The notes: a model not told the origin generated them from the letters alone. A stretch of DNA of 64,000 nucleotides from Nocardia fusca NBRC 14340 (GCF_001618425.1 NZ_BDCU01000018.1:496001-560000); one strand, 5' to 3'; counted from the first letter of the stretch, positions 1-9,448 are shown. Translations and numbers: made by a program.

Positions 1-2003
1 AGCTCGCGGCGCGGGTGGGGGCGGCGATCGGCCGGGAGGCCCGGGCCGCGGGGGTGCACATCGTGCTGGGGCCCGGGATCAACATCAAGCGGGATCCGCG
101 CTGCGGCCGCAACTTCGAGTACTACTCCGAGGATCCCCGGCTGACCGCCGCGCTCGCCACCGGCTGGGTCCGCGGACTCCAGGAACACGGTGTGGGCGCG
201 TCGTTGAAGCACTTCGCGGCGAACAACACCGAACACGAACGGATGACGTCGAGTTCGGATGTCGATCCGCGCCCGCTGCGCGAGATCTATCTGCACGCGT
301 TCGGGCACGTGGTACGGGAGGCCGCTCCCTGGACGGTGATGTGTTCGTACAACAAGATCAACGGCGTGTACGCAGCGCAGAACCACTGGCTGCTCACCGA
401 GGTCCTCCGCGAGGAGTGGGGTTTCTCGGGTGTGGTGGTGAGCGACTGGGGCGCGGTCGACGATCGGGTCGCCGCGGTCGCCGCCGGACTGGATCTGACG
501 ATGCCCGGCGCCGACGAGGCCGGTGATCGGCGCGTGGTCGCCGCGGTCGCCGACGGCTCGCTGGCCCCGGAGGTCCTGGAAGCTTCCGCGCGTCGTATCG
601 CCGCCCTGGCCGTCCACGCCGCCGGCAGCGCCGATCCGGCGACCGGCTGGAACGCCGATGAGCACCACGCCCTCGCCCGTACGGTCGCGAGCCGCTGCGC
701 GGTGCTGTTGAAGAACGACCACGACGTCCTGCCTCTGTCCCCCGGCGGGCATATCGCGGTGCTCGGCGAATTCGCGACCGAACCGCGCTACCAGGGCGGC
801 GGATCGTCTCATGTCAACGCCACCCGGGTCGATATCGCGCTGGACGAGATCCGCGCCCACGCCGGATCGGCGACGGTCACCTACGCCCGCGGATTCGATA
901 CCGGGTCCGATTCGGCACCAGCCGATCTGCGTGCGGAGGCTGTCGAGGCGGCCGCACGGGCCGATGTCGCCATTCTCTTCCTGGGGCTCGCGGCCGCACA
1001 GGAATCCGAGGGCTTCGATCGCGACCATATCGAACTGCCCGCGGACCAGCTCGAGTTGCTGCACGCCGTTCGCGCGGTGCAGGACCGGATCGTCGTGGTC
1101 CTGGCGCACGGCGGTGTCCTGCGGCTGGCGCCCGTTGTCGGGGCCGCGGACGCGATCTTGGACGCAGCGCTGCTGGGCCAGGCGGCCGGCGGCGCCGTCG
1201 CCGATCTGCTGTTCGGTATCACCGCACCGACGGGCCGGTTGACCGAAACGATTCCGCTGCGGCTCACCGATGTGCCCGCCTACGACAATTTCCCGGGTGA
1301 GCAGGGCCATGTCCGGTACGGGGAAGGTATTTTCGTCGGCTATCGCTGGTACGACCGACGTGAACTCGACGTGAGTTTCCCGTTCGGGCACGGACTGACC
1401 TATACGACCTTCGCCTACGCCGAGCCGCGCGCGGTCTCCGACGCCGACGGTGTCACGGTGACGGTACGGGTGACCAACACCGGCGCACGGGCGGGCCGGG
1501 AGGTCGTCCAGGTCTATACGAGCCCGGTGACCTCGTCGATGCTGCGCCCGCCGCGGGAGCTCGGCGGTTTCGCAACGGTGGAGCTGGAACCCGATGCGGC
1601 GGCAGAGGTCACCGTCCGGATACCCCGGCGGGAATTCGCCCGCTGGCACGAACCCGCCGGTCGCTGGATCGTCGAAGGCGGCGAATACATTCTGTCCATC
1701 GGGCGTTCCAGCCGGGATCTGCCGGTACGCGCGACCGTCCGGCTCGACGGGGACGAGGTTCGGGTGCCGCTCACCCGGGAGTCGGCATTCGCCGAGGTCA
1801 TGGCGAATCCGGTGGCGGGGCCGGAACTCGGCGCGAAACTCGGGCCGCTGATCGGTGAGCGCGGTAGTTCGGCGGGTACCGATCTGGGGGTGGATATGGC
1901 GCGCATGATCGGGTCCATCCCCATCGGGCGAATCGCGCTGAACCTCGGTGGGCTGATGACCGCCGAGGAACTCGACGAGCTGCTGGCCCGCGCGAACGGC
2001 TGA
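1..2003 (+). CDS. Glycoside hydrolase family 3 beta-glucosidase, N-terminus outside the window
   Basis: Hydrolyses terminal beta-linked glucose (or a related sugar) from glycosides; the exact substrate cannot be read. The frame is open from the first bases, so the N-terminus lies upstream. Visible in order: the end of the GH3 TIM-barrel domain with the substrate-binding KHFAANN motif near 200-225; VVVSDWGAV, whose Asp (codon 444-446) is the expected nucleophile; the second alpha/beta domain opening with VLLKNDHDVLPL near 700; and a C-terminal fibronectin-III-like domain (about 1440-1740) typical of bacterial beta-glucosidases. The last 80 residues are an extra helical tail. No frameshift is seen. 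The next gene starts 115 bases downstream and has a signal peptide of its own. Confidence 0.93.
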   Translation, partial: LAARVGAAIGREARAAGVHIVLGPGINIKRDPRCGRNFEYYSEDPRLTAALATGWVRGLQEHGVGASLKHFAANNTEHERMTSSSDVDPRPLREIYLHAFGHVVREAAPWTVMCSYNKINGVYAAQNHWLLTEVLREEWGFSGVVVSDWGAVDDRVAAVAAGLDLTMPGADEAGDRRVVAAVADGSLAPEVLEASARRIAALAVHAAGSADPATGWNADEHHALARTVASRCAVLLKNDHDVLPLSPGGHIAVLGEFATEPRYQGGGSSHVNATRVDIALDEIRAHAGSATVTYARGFDTGSDSAPADLRAEAVEAAARADVAILFLGLAAAQESEGFDRDHIELPADQLELLHAVRAVQDRIVVVLAHGGVLRLAPVVGAADAILDAALLGQAAGGAVADLLFGITAPTGRLTETIPLRLTDVPAYDNFPGEQGHVRYGEGIFVGYRWYDRRELDVSFPFGHGLTYTTFAYAEPRAVSDADGVTVTVRVTNTGARAGREVVQVYTSPVTSSMLRPPRELGGFATVELEPDAAAEVTVRIPRREFARWHEPAGRWIVEGGEYILSIGRSSRDLPVRATVRLDGDEVRVPLTRESAFAEVMANPVAGPELGAKLGPLIGERGSSAGTDLGVDMARMIGSIPIGRIALNLGGLMTAEELDELLARANG

Positions 2004-2118
2004 AACACAAGGCGGGATTCACGGCACGCCCCTGCCGGTCGGAGGCGCGCCGCGAACACGTCCAGGGCCCCTACTGCGCGAATTCAGAAATGCGGCAAGC
2101 GGATTACCCCGGGTTGCC

Positions 2119-3177
2119 ATGATCTTTAGCATGAACAGAAATGCTATTTCCGCCGGACGCGAGCGACTCCGGCACTTCGCCGGATCCCGAGCAGTGCCGG
2201 CCGTATTCGCGGTCGTCGTATCCCTCGGCCTCACGGCGAGCCCCGCCCACGCCGAACCCGCGACCCCGGCTCCGCTCCCTTCGGCAGGCTGTGCGGCACC
2301 GCAGCCACGACCCGGCACCGAGGCGCTACTGTTCAGCTCCCGCGGGATCTCCGGTGTCTACGGCCGGGATATTCCCGCGGGCCCGGACCGGCCCCTGCCG
2401 GTGGTCCTGGACCTACACGGATATCTCGAACCCGCGTTCATCCAGTACACGAGCACCGAGTTCGGTACCTACGGACGCAGCCACGGCTTCGTCACCATCA
2501 CCCCGCAACTACTGCGCCCCGGCCTGCCCCGCTGGGACTTCGGCCCCGGCTCGGCCGATATCGGCTATCTGGCGGACCTGCTCGCCGAGGTGGAATCCAC
2601 GCTCTGCGTGGACACCCGCCGGATCTACGCCACCGGGCTGTCCATGGGTGGCTTCACCACCTCGTCACTGGGCTGCCAGCTGGCCGACCGGATCGCCGCC
2701 ATCGCGCCGGTCGCGGGCCTGGCCGATTTCGCCTGGTGCACGCCGGCCCGCCCGATGCCGGTGATCGCCCTGCACGGCACCGCGGACCCCATCGTCGCCT
2801 ACGAGGGTGGCACCGGCCCGAACGCGCGGCTGCTTCCTTCGCCGGACGGCTCCGGTTCGGCCGACCCCGCTCATCGGAGACCGAATGTGGGAGGGCCGGG
2901 CCCGCACTCGGTTCCGGAGAATGCCACCGCCTGGGCCCGGCGCAACGGATGTGCGAGCGAGCCGGTCGAGCAGCAGGTCACCGGCGATGTGATCCGGTCG
3001 GCCTATCCGTGCCCGGCGGGAGCCGAGGTCCAGCTGTGGTCGGTCATAGGAGGCGGTCATCTCTGGTTCGGCACCCCCTCGGAGATCTTCCCGGTAGCCC
3101 TGGTCGGCGCCGATACCCAATCCATCAGCGCTACCACGCTCATCTGGGACTTCTTCCGCGCACACGCGCTGAACTGA
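2119..3177 (+). CDS. Secreted PHB-depolymerase/LpqC-type esterase
   Basis: A 352-residue exported alpha/beta hydrolase of the polyhydroxybutyrate depolymerase-feruloyl esterase (LpqC-like) family. A signal peptide is clear: basic residues, then a hydrophobic stretch (VPAVFAVVVSLGLTAS) ending at an AHA type cleavage site near residue 45. The nucleophile elbow is GLSMGG (around 2638-2655); the acid is probably the Asp of HGTADP (about 2775-2792) and the base the His of GGGHLW (about 3050-3066). ATG at 2119 is used here; an in-frame ATG at 2131 is an alternative that keeps the signal peptide. The substrate (short polyester, feruloyl or acetyl ester) is unknown. It converges with the acyl-CoA dehydrogenase gene that ends at 3324. 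Confidence 0.87.
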   Translation: MIFSMNRNAISAGRERLRHFAGSRAVPAVFAVVVSLGLTASPAHAEPATPAPLPSAGCAAPQPRPGTEALLFSSRGISGVYGRDIPAGPDRPLPVVLDLHGYLEPAFIQYTSTEFGTYGRSHGFVTITPQLLRPGLPRWDFGPGSADIGYLADLLAEVESTLCVDTRRIYATGLSMGGFTTSSLGCQLADRIAAIAPVAGLADFAWCTPARPMPVIALHGTADPIVAYEGGTGPNARLLPSPDGSGSADPAHRRPNVGGPGPHSVPENATAWARRNGCASEPVEQQVTGDVIRSAYPCPAGAEVQLWSVIGGGHLWFGTPSEIFPVALVGADTQSISATTLIWDFFRAHALN

Positions 3178-3323
3178 TATCGCTCACCCCAGCGCGGCCA
3201 GCCGTTCCCGGGCCCGCTCGTACTCCGCGGCGAGCCGGTCGACCACGGCCGCGGTGAAACCGATCTCGGGCACCGCCGCGGCCTCGTCGGTCGCGATGAA
3301 CGTCGGGTCGAGCGGTCAGCGCG

Positions 3324-5549
3324 CTATTTCCGGGGCAGCCCGAGCACCAGCGTCGCGATGGTATTGAGCTGGATCTCCAACGTCCCACCGCCGATGATCC
3401 AGGTCGGGATGTCGAGTTCGTGGTGTACCGGTTCGGAGACCGCTTCGCCGAGGGCTCCGGCCGGGCCGATCAGGTTCAGGGCGGCCGCCGCGGCGTCGGT
3501 GTGCAGCATGGAGGCCGCCGCCTTCGCGACGCTCGTGGCCGGACCGACCGGCTGACCGTCCAGCCGCCGGATCGTCTCGCGCAGATTCAACGCCGAGACG
3601 GCCGCGCCCCGGGCACTGATCCGGCCGAGTGTACGCAGCGCGTCGTCCCGGCCACCGGCGTATTCCTCGCGCTCGATGATCTGTTTGATCCGCTTGTTGT
3701 GTCCGGGATCCCGGACACCGCCGATGAACAGCCGTTCCTGCGCCAGCGTCTCCAGGGTCAGCGTCCAGCCCTGTCCCGGCTCGCCCAGGACCATCGAATC
3801 GGGCACAAAAGCGTTGTCGAAGAAGACCTCGTTGAACTCGGCACCGCCGCTGGCCTGGGTGATCGGGCGGACCGTCACCCCGGCGCCGTGCATATCGACC
3901 AGGAACATGGTGAGTCCGCGGTGCCGTTCGGCGTCCGGATCGGTGCGGCCCAGCAGCAACCCCCAGTCGGCGCGATGGGCGAGCGTGGTCCAGATCTTCT
4001 GTCCGTTCAACTCCCATCCACCCTCGACCCGGGTGGCCCGCAGGCTCAGGGAGGCGACATCGGAGCCGGCCTCCGGTTCACTGAACAGCTGGCACCAGAT
4101 CTCTTCGCCGCGCAGTGCGGGAGCCGCCAACCGGGCCAATTGCTCGGGTGTGCCGCGGTGCAGCACGATGGGCACCACCCACTGGCCGATTCCCATGGAG
4201 GGCTGGGCGATCCCGTGCCGGTCGTATTCGTCCTGCAGGATCAGCTGTTCGAGGGGTCCGGCCTCGATCCCGTAGGGCCGCGGCATCGGCGGCGAGACCA
4301 GGCCGTTGTCGGCCAGCAGCGTCCGGCGCGGGCCCGGGTTCACGGCATCGGTGTCGCCGATCTTCGAGGGACCCGGGTTGTCCAGTTCCGCCGCCCGGTC
4401 CAGGATCGCCGACACCTGTTCCCGGAAAGACGAATCCGTCTCGGGCAGGGGTACGGCGAAGGTGCGCGGCCCGTGCAGGGCTGCCGCGCCCAGCCGCAGT
4501 TCCCACGATTCCACCGGCCCGGCCAACGCGGCCAGCGCGATGGCGCGCCGCCAGTAGAGGTGCAGATCGTGCTCCCACGTGAACCCGATCGCGCCGTGCA
4601 AGCCCAGACATTCCACGGCCGCGTGTACCGCGTTGCCGAGGGTGGTGAGCGCCGCACCGGCGACCGCGTGCGTCCGCTGCTGCGCATCGTCGTCCAGGCC
4701 GCGAATCGCGTCCCAGGCCGCCGCGGTGGCGAGTTCGCTGGTGATCAGCAGTTGCGCGGTGCGGTGCTGTACCGCCTGGAAGGCGCCGATCGGCCGGCCG
4801 AACTGGGTGCGTGAGGTGACGTAGGCGGTGGCGGTGTCCGAACACCAGCGAATCACCCCTGCGGCCTCCACGGCCGACAGTGCCACGGCGACCGCGACGG
4901 CCCGCTCGGTATCGAGCGCGACCGGTGCGTCGACGGCGACCGAGGTGAACCGGATCTTCCCGATATCGCGGCCCAGGTCGGTCCCGTCCTGCACCTCGAC
5001 CTCGAGTCCCGCGGCCGTCCTGTCCACGACGAACCACCTGGTGTCCGCGCCGGATGCGGCGGCCACCACGAACAGTTCGGCCGATGCGGCCCCCAGCACC
5101 GGTCCCGTGGCGCCGTCGAGTCGCGCGATATCGCCGGAGGCGCCGTCCACCGTGAGCGCGTGCTCGGGCACGACGACCGCGCCGGTCACCCCGGCGGCGA
5201 ATTTCCGCAGCAGGGCATCGACGCGGTCCTCCCCCGCCGCTGCGGCGAGCACCGCGCTCGTGACCACGGTGGGCAGCAGGGGGCCCGGCAGCAGCGCCCG
5301 CCCGGATTCGGCGACCACCACCGCGAGGTCGTCGAGTGTGCCGCCCTGTCCGCCGATCGATTCCGGCAAATGGACCCCGGCCAGACCGAGCGCCACCAGG
5401 TCGGGCCAGAAATCCGGCCGCGCACCCGCTTTCAGGGCTTCGGTCTTCTCGCGGAGGTATGCGCGACCGGCGCGACGGTCGGCGAATCCGGTCACGGTTT
5501 CGGCCAGTGCCGCCTGGTCGGCGGTCAGCGCTACAGGCACGGTTCTCAT
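3324..5549 (-). CDS. Two-domain acyl-CoA dehydrogenase (FadE type)
   Basis: A 741-residue flavoprotein that should introduce the alpha-beta double bond into an acyl-CoA. Two acyl-CoA dehydrogenase folds are fused: residues about 1-340 form a diverged copy (ending near GAIGFTWEHDLHLYWRR) and residues about 350-741 a canonical copy with LFSEPEAGSDVASL, NGQKIWTT and the C-terminal IIGGGTLEIQLN. This fused layout and length match mycobacterial FadE proteins of about 710-730 residues, some of which act on CoA esters of sterol side chains. In the C-terminal copy the residue just before the GT pair is Gly, not the Glu catalytic in MCAD-type enzymes, so the base probably lies elsewhere. The start at 5549 gives the conserved opening; the frame is open 44 codons further upstream. 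Confidence 0.88.
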   Translation of the reverse strand: MRTVPVALTADQAALAETVTGFADRRAGRAYLREKTEALKAGARPDFWPDLVALGLAGVHLPESIGGQGGTLDDLAVVVAESGRALLPGPLLPTVVTSAVLAAAAGEDRVDALLRKFAAGVTGAVVVPEHALTVDGASGDIARLDGATGPVLGAASAELFVVAAASGADTRWFVVDRTAAGLEVEVQDGTDLGRDIGKIRFTSVAVDAPVALDTERAVAVAVALSAVEAAGVIRWCSDTATAYVTSRTQFGRPIGAFQAVQHRTAQLLITSELATAAAWDAIRGLDDDAQQRTHAVAGAALTTLGNAVHAAVECLGLHGAIGFTWEHDLHLYWRRAIALAALAGPVESWELRLGAAALHGPRTFAVPLPETDSSFREQVSAILDRAAELDNPGPSKIGDTDAVNPGPRRTLLADNGLVSPPMPRPYGIEAGPLEQLILQDEYDRHGIAQPSMGIGQWVVPIVLHRGTPEQLARLAAPALRGEEIWCQLFSEPEAGSDVASLSLRATRVEGGWELNGQKIWTTLAHRADWGLLLGRTDPDAERHRGLTMFLVDMHGAGVTVRPITQASGGAEFNEVFFDNAFVPDSMVLGEPGQGWTLTLETLAQERLFIGGVRDPGHNKRIKQIIEREEYAGGRDDALRTLGRISARGAAVSALNLRETIRRLDGQPVGPATSVAKAAASMLHTDAAAAALNLIGPAGALGEAVSEPVHHELDIPTWIIGGGTLEIQLNTIATLVLGLPRK

Positions 5550-5689
5550 TCCGGTCGAGGGGCACGGTCCGGTTCCCGAACGGGTACGGGAATCCAGATT
5601 AGAACCTGTTCTACTCGCGGCGGAGCGATTCGCACAACCCGGACCCGGGTGGGCGCGGCCGTACCGGGCCCGGGCGGCCATCGGATGAC

Positions 5690-5793
5690 CGACCCCACAT
5701 CCTGGGCGACCAGGTTGCCCATGGCCCGTTCGGCCACCGCGGCGATGGTCATCGACGGATTAGCACGCGGACCGTTCACCGCAGGTGGAGGCC
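5690..5793 (-). pseudogene. C-terminal remnant of a GMC-type oxidoreductase
   Basis: In one minus-strand frame the bases encode ANPSMTIAAVAERAMGNLV, which closely resembles the C-terminal FAD-contact segment of glucose-methanol-choline oxidoreductases and cholesterol oxidases (typically NP..TI.ALAER). Nothing upstream in this frame belongs to such an enzyme, because the SRPBCC gene starts the next reading frame. This is therefore read as a short leftover of a deleted gene. A chance match is possible given only about 30 informative residues. Confidence 0.4.
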
Positions 5794-5796
5794 GGT

Positions 5797-6315
5797 TCAG
5801 ATTTCGCGAACAGTTTCCAGTTCGGCCTTCATCCGTTCCAGGGTCCGCCGGATATTGCCCTTCTGGAATTCGGCGAAGCCCCGTTTTCCGGTGGCGATCC
5901 GGTCGAACCACAGCGCGGGCGTGTCCGGCCAGCCGGCGCGATCGTCGTACCAGGTCTCGGTGATCCGGGTACCGCCGGCCACCTCCTCGAACCGGTACTC
6001 CCAGGTGGCGACGGCCACCGGCAGCAACGGCTTCCACACCCCCCACCGGCGGACCTCGAAGACGAACCGGCTCGGCCGCTCGGCCACCACCACTGTGCAT
6101 CCGGTGTGCCAGCGCATGGCGCCGCGCCGGTTGGCGCCCACGAACTCCATTCCGGGATGGACGGGCCGCCCCGGCTCCGGGACAACGGCCCCGGTGTTCT
6201 CCGGACTCCACCTGCCCATCTGTGTCACATCGGTCACTGCGTCGTAGGCAGTCTCCGGATCGATGTCCACCACGATGCTGTCGGACACCTGGGTGGTCCG
6301 GGAAATCTTCACCAC
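5797..6315 (-). CDS. SRPBCC (polyketide cyclase/START-like) family protein
   Basis: A 172-residue protein of the SRPBCC helix-grip fold, which encloses a hydrophobic ligand. The pattern is typical: an N-terminal strand (SDSIVVDIDPETAYDAVTD), the MGRWSPE segment after the first helices, a central antiparallel sheet with WEYRFEEVAGGTRITETW, and a long C-terminal helix (FQKGNIRRTLERMKAELE). Members act as lipid or polyketide binding proteins or cyclases; the ligand is not predictable. GTG at 6315 has a GGAG ribosome-binding site nine bases upstream. The gene lies between the acyl-CoA dehydrogenase and hpnE on the same strand, with about 250 bases of featureless spacer to hpnE. Confidence 0.8.
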   Translation of the reverse strand: MVKISRTTQVSDSIVVDIDPETAYDAVTDVTQMGRWSPENTGAVVPEPGRPVHPGMEFVGANRRGAMRWHTGCTVVVAERPSRFVFEVRRWGVWKPLLPVAVATWEYRFEEVAGGTRITETWYDDRAGWPDTPALWFDRIATGKRGFAEFQKGNIRRTLERMKAELETVREI

Positions 6316-6566
6316 GGTCGTAACTCCTTCGGCCCCGTATTACTCGTCGATCGTAGGCACCGCGGCGGCCGCGCGGGATCGGCGGACTATCGTCGGGGCC
6401 CGAGCTCACCGACTCGCCCGACCGGATCCGGCCCCGTCCGCCGCGGCGGCACAATCGGCGTGCGGATCAGCCTGCCGGAGTCGACACGGGCACCCGGGGC
6501 GGTAACAGGGAAGGCGCCGCCCGGGGCGACCATCTGCAGGTCGATCGGAGGGCGCCGATCCCGGTG

Positions 6567-7943
6567 TCATCGCCGCTCGCGGTCGGCCCCAGCGGCCTGT
6601 TCGAGCAGTGCCGCCACCGCCCGCTCCGCGCTCTGGGCAGCGCTTTCCATCGTGGCCGACCAGTCGGTGCGGGTCCAGTCGCCGGCCAGTACCAGATTCG
6701 GCACCGAGGTCCGCTGGTCCGGGCGCAAGCCCGTGGTGCCCAGCACCTGCGAGAAGGTGGCCTTCGGCATTTTCACGACCTGGGCGTGCACCAGCCGTGC
6801 CGCCCCGGCTTCCGGATAGTAGCGACGGATCAGCGCCAGCTGCTCCTCGACGATCTCGTCGTTGCTCTTGTGGATCTGCTCGTAGGCGCCGCTGGTGGTC
6901 AGGCAGTAGAGCCAGGCACCGTCGGGGGTCCGGCCGTGCATACGCTGCCGGTCGAAGACCTCGTCGATCACGCCGGTCCCGCCGATCAGCGCCTCCATCG
7001 CGGATTTCGTCCGCAGCGGGCGGTCCAGATACAGGTTGGTGCTGACGATCGGGGTAACGCCCAGTTTGTCGGCGGCCGCATAGATCTCGGCGTGTTCGGG
7101 CAGTTCGTCGAGCAGACCGTGGATCCGCGAATTGGGTACCGCGCACACCACCGCGTCGGCCGGGAGTTCGGTGCCGTCGGCCAGTTGCACCCCGGTCACC
7201 AGGCCGTCGGTGATCAGGATCCGGCGGGCCACCGTCCGGAACCGGACATCGACACCGTATCGGGCGAAGGCCCGCTCGGCGCCGGTGATGTACAGGGTGT
7301 CCAGGTCCACGGTCGGATAGCCGATGGTGACGCCGACACGGTCCTGCGCCCCGATGCGGATACCGGTCGCCAGTACGTCGGCGAACACCTTCGCCGACTC
7401 CCGCTGGACCGGTTCGGCCGCGATACCGAGGGCCAGCCAGTCCCACAGCGCCTCCCGCGCCGTCGCGGGCATGCCCACCCGCTCGAACCACTGCTCGGTG
7501 GTGATATCGGCCAGATCCGCGGGCTGGTACAGGGCTTGGCGCCCGAGCCGGATCGTCGCGCGCAGCGCCCGGAGCCGGTCGATTACCCCCGCGTCGGGGT
7601 GGGCACCGAGCAATGTGCGCACCGCGCGGAATCCCTTGGTGTGCAACAGGACCGCGCGTCCGCCGGGCCAACGCAGCGTACCCACGCCCGGGAATTCGAG
7701 ATGGTCGCGGGTCCCCACGCTGTCGAGGTAGCGGAACAGGCTGCGGTAGCCGCTGGCCACCACGTGCTGACCGTTGTCGGGGGTGTCGCCGACCTCGGGA
7801 ACTTCCATCGCCTGGGTGCGGCCGCCCAGCCGGGCCCGCCGCTCGAGCAGGGTCACCTGCTTGCCGGCCTCGGCCAGCCATACCGCTGCGGCCAGGCCGG
7901 CGAGCCCGCCCCCGATCACGACATATCGACGGGCATCGTTCAT
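6567..7943 (-). CDS. hpnE: HpnE-like FAD-dependent hydroxysqualene dehydroxylase
   Basis: A 458-residue FAD enzyme of the phytoene-desaturase/amine-oxidase superfamily. It starts with the dinucleotide-binding motif VVIGGGLAGLAAA, then LLERRARLGGRT, followed at once by the TPDNGQHV segment that is characteristic of HpnE, the enzyme that reduces hydroxysqualene to squalene. The C-terminal FAD motif is VLAGDWTRTDW. ATG at 7943 is chosen because it is preceded by GGGAGAAG and opens directly on the Rossmann motif. The partner genes hpnC and hpnD are not in the window, so a role in another isoprenoid desaturation is possible. The gene is divergent from an MpaB/rubber-oxygenase-like gene, a neighbour also consistent with isoprenoid metabolism. 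Confidence 0.78.
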   Translation of the reverse strand: MNDARRYVVIGGGLAGLAAAVWLAEAGKQVTLLERRARLGGRTQAMEVPEVGDTPDNGQHVVASGYRSLFRYLDSVGTRDHLEFPGVGTLRWPGGRAVLLHTKGFRAVRTLLGAHPDAGVIDRLRALRATIRLGRQALYQPADLADITTEQWFERVGMPATAREALWDWLALGIAAEPVQRESAKVFADVLATGIRIGAQDRVGVTIGYPTVDLDTLYITGAERAFARYGVDVRFRTVARRILITDGLVTGVQLADGTELPADAVVCAVPNSRIHGLLDELPEHAEIYAAADKLGVTPIVSTNLYLDRPLRTKSAMEALIGGTGVIDEVFDRQRMHGRTPDGAWLYCLTTSGAYEQIHKSNDEIVEEQLALIRRYYPEAGAARLVHAQVVKMPKATFSQVLGTTGLRPDQRTSVPNLVLAGDWTRTDWSATMESAAQSAERAVAALLEQAAGADRERR

Positions 7944-7973
7944 CTGCTTCTCCCGGACCTCGCGAACCCCTGA

Positions 7974-8002
7974 TTGACACAATGTAACGCAGTCCATACA
8001 TT
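7974..8002 (+). promoter_or_regulatory. Probable promoter with an overlapping inverted repeat, leaderless for the 8009 gene
   Basis: A perfect TTGACA (7974-7979) is followed after exactly 17 bases by TACATT (7997-8002). The ATG at 8009 lies where transcription should begin, so the mRNA is predicted to be leaderless, which is common in actinobacteria. AATGTA (7981-7986) and TACATT (7997-8002) form a 6-10-6 inverted repeat that covers the core promoter and could be an operator. Its left arm read on the other strand is also a -10-like TACATT for the divergent hpnE gene. Confidence 0.5.
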
Positions 8003-8008
8003 CGTTTC

Positions 8009-9235
8009 ATGGGTTCCGACAACACGGGTGCCGCGATCCCCACCCGTCACCCCGCCGCTCCGGTCCGGGTCCCCGGACTACGACCGTTCGCCCTGCTGAT
8101 GGGCATCGGCGCGCCCGACGCCGACCAGTGGGACGCCATGGGCGCCTCCCTGCTGGTCGGGGACGAGCCGATGGATTCGCTGGTCGACTGGATGATCGCG
8201 ACGGGGATGGGCACCACCCGGCCGCTGTTCGAACAGGCCCTGCACGCCGGGATCGATTCGGTCCCCGGCGCCCCCGCCCCGCTGCGCGAATTCTTCACCG
8301 CCGTGGAGACACCGCCGGTCTGGCTGGACGAGCAGGCGCTGCGCCGCGGCGAACAGGTCCTGCGCCGCGGCGGATTCGACGGGCTGTACCTGGCGCGGGA
8401 TGTCTCCTTCCTCGGCGGTTATCTCGCCTCGGGTTTCAACAAGACACTGCTGCGCACCGGAGCCCTGGAGAAAGGCCCAGCGCAGCGGTTCGCCGAAACC
8501 ATGCAGTGGGCGCTGGACGTCCAGAACGGAATGGAGAAGTTCGGCCCCGGGTACCGTTCGACGCTGCACGTGCGATTCGTCCACTCGCTGGTCCGCCGGC
8601 ACGTGGGCGCCATGCCGGACTGGGACGGTGACGCCTGGGGGCTGCCGATCAATCAGACGGATATGGCGGCGACGCTGGTCGGCGCCCTCATCGCCCCGTT
8701 CATCGGCGGGATGGCGATGGGAATCCTGCCCTCGCGCGCGGAGCGGGAAGCGGCCGCGCATCTCGCGCGCTACGTGGGCTGGCTCATGGGTGTGGCCGAC
8801 GAATGGCTGCCCACCGGATTCCGCGACAGCGTGCGAATCCTGTATCACTGCATGACCGCCATCACCAACCCGGACGAGACCACCCGCCAACTCGCACTGC
8901 CGATGGCGAACGACCCGCTCACCTGGAACTATCCCAACCTGCCGTGGCTGCGCGGCAGAATCGCCCGCGCCCAGCACCTTTCGATAGCCACCATGTACCT
9001 GGGGCCCGGCGCCATGCGCAAGCTCGGACTGTGGCCGTATATGCCGCCGTGGTACCCGATGCTGCGATTGCCGGTCAACCTCGTTCGCAGCGCGGCCACC
9101 CGCATCAGCCCGGGTGCGCGGGACCGTGCCGAAAAGCGGGGCATGCGGGAGCAGAAAGCATTCCAGCGGATGCTGGTCGGCTCCGGACCCGCGACCGTCG
9201 GGCTCTCCGCGCAGGAGCTTCAGGCCAGAGCGTGA
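8009..9235 (+). CDS. Oxygenase of the MpaB / latex-clearing-protein (DUF2236) family
   Basis: A 408-residue protein of the DUF2236 family, which includes rubber oxygenase Lcp and the fungal MpaB oxygenases; characterised members are b-type haem enzymes that cleave isoprenoid double bonds. The core is FNKTLLRTG (about 8436-8462), then HVRFVHSLVRRHV (about 8569-8607), which supplies conserved His/Arg residues near the haem, and INQTDM. No secretion signal is seen, unlike secreted Lcp proteins, so an intracellular isoprenoid or lipid substrate is more likely than latex. The start is fixed by the promoter immediately upstream. hpnE is divergent; the SDR and thioesterase genes follow on the same strand. 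Confidence 0.75.
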   Translation: MGSDNTGAAIPTRHPAAPVRVPGLRPFALLMGIGAPDADQWDAMGASLLVGDEPMDSLVDWMIATGMGTTRPLFEQALHAGIDSVPGAPAPLREFFTAVETPPVWLDEQALRRGEQVLRRGGFDGLYLARDVSFLGGYLASGFNKTLLRTGALEKGPAQRFAETMQWALDVQNGMEKFGPGYRSTLHVRFVHSLVRRHVGAMPDWDGDAWGLPINQTDMAATLVGALIAPFIGGMAMGILPSRAEREAAAHLARYVGWLMGVADEWLPTGFRDSVRILYHCMTAITNPDETTRQLALPMANDPLTWNYPNLPWLRGRIARAQHLSIATMYLGPGAMRKLGLWPYMPPWYPMLRLPVNLVRSAATRISPGARDRAEKRGMREQKAFQRMLVGSGPATVGLSAQELQARA

Positions 9236-9382
9236 CCGGCGAAAGCGCCGCGCGCGCATCGTGTTCGCCCGGGGTCGGCTCGGTTGGTCCGGAGGCGTGC
9301 AACGGCCGAACGACTCTGAGCACTTGACCGGCACTATCACCGAGACTTCTACGAAAACCGTGGTTCGGTCGCACCTCGCCGC

Positions 9383-9405
9383 TATAACGTAGGCCGGTAT
9401 ACGTT
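9383..9405 (+). promoter_or_regulatory. Candidate -10 box and inverted repeat upstream of the SDR gene
   Basis: TATAAC at 9383-9388 is a plausible -10 element. It overlaps an inverted repeat, AACGTA (9386-9391) and TACGTT (9400-9405) separated by eight bases, placed where a repressor would block transcription of the SDR gene starting at 9449. No cognate regulator gene is adjacent. Confidence 0.3.
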
Positions 9406-9448
9406 CGGCGTGCGACGACCGGGCATCACACCGAGAAAGACGGGAACG

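Noticed and set aside
3184..3315. A minus-strand frame reading TDEAAAVPEIGFTAAVVDRL, downstream of the acyl-CoA dehydrogenase
   Set aside because: It looks like the end of a protein and has normal codon composition, but it has no start codon and I cannot name the family; too short to annotate.
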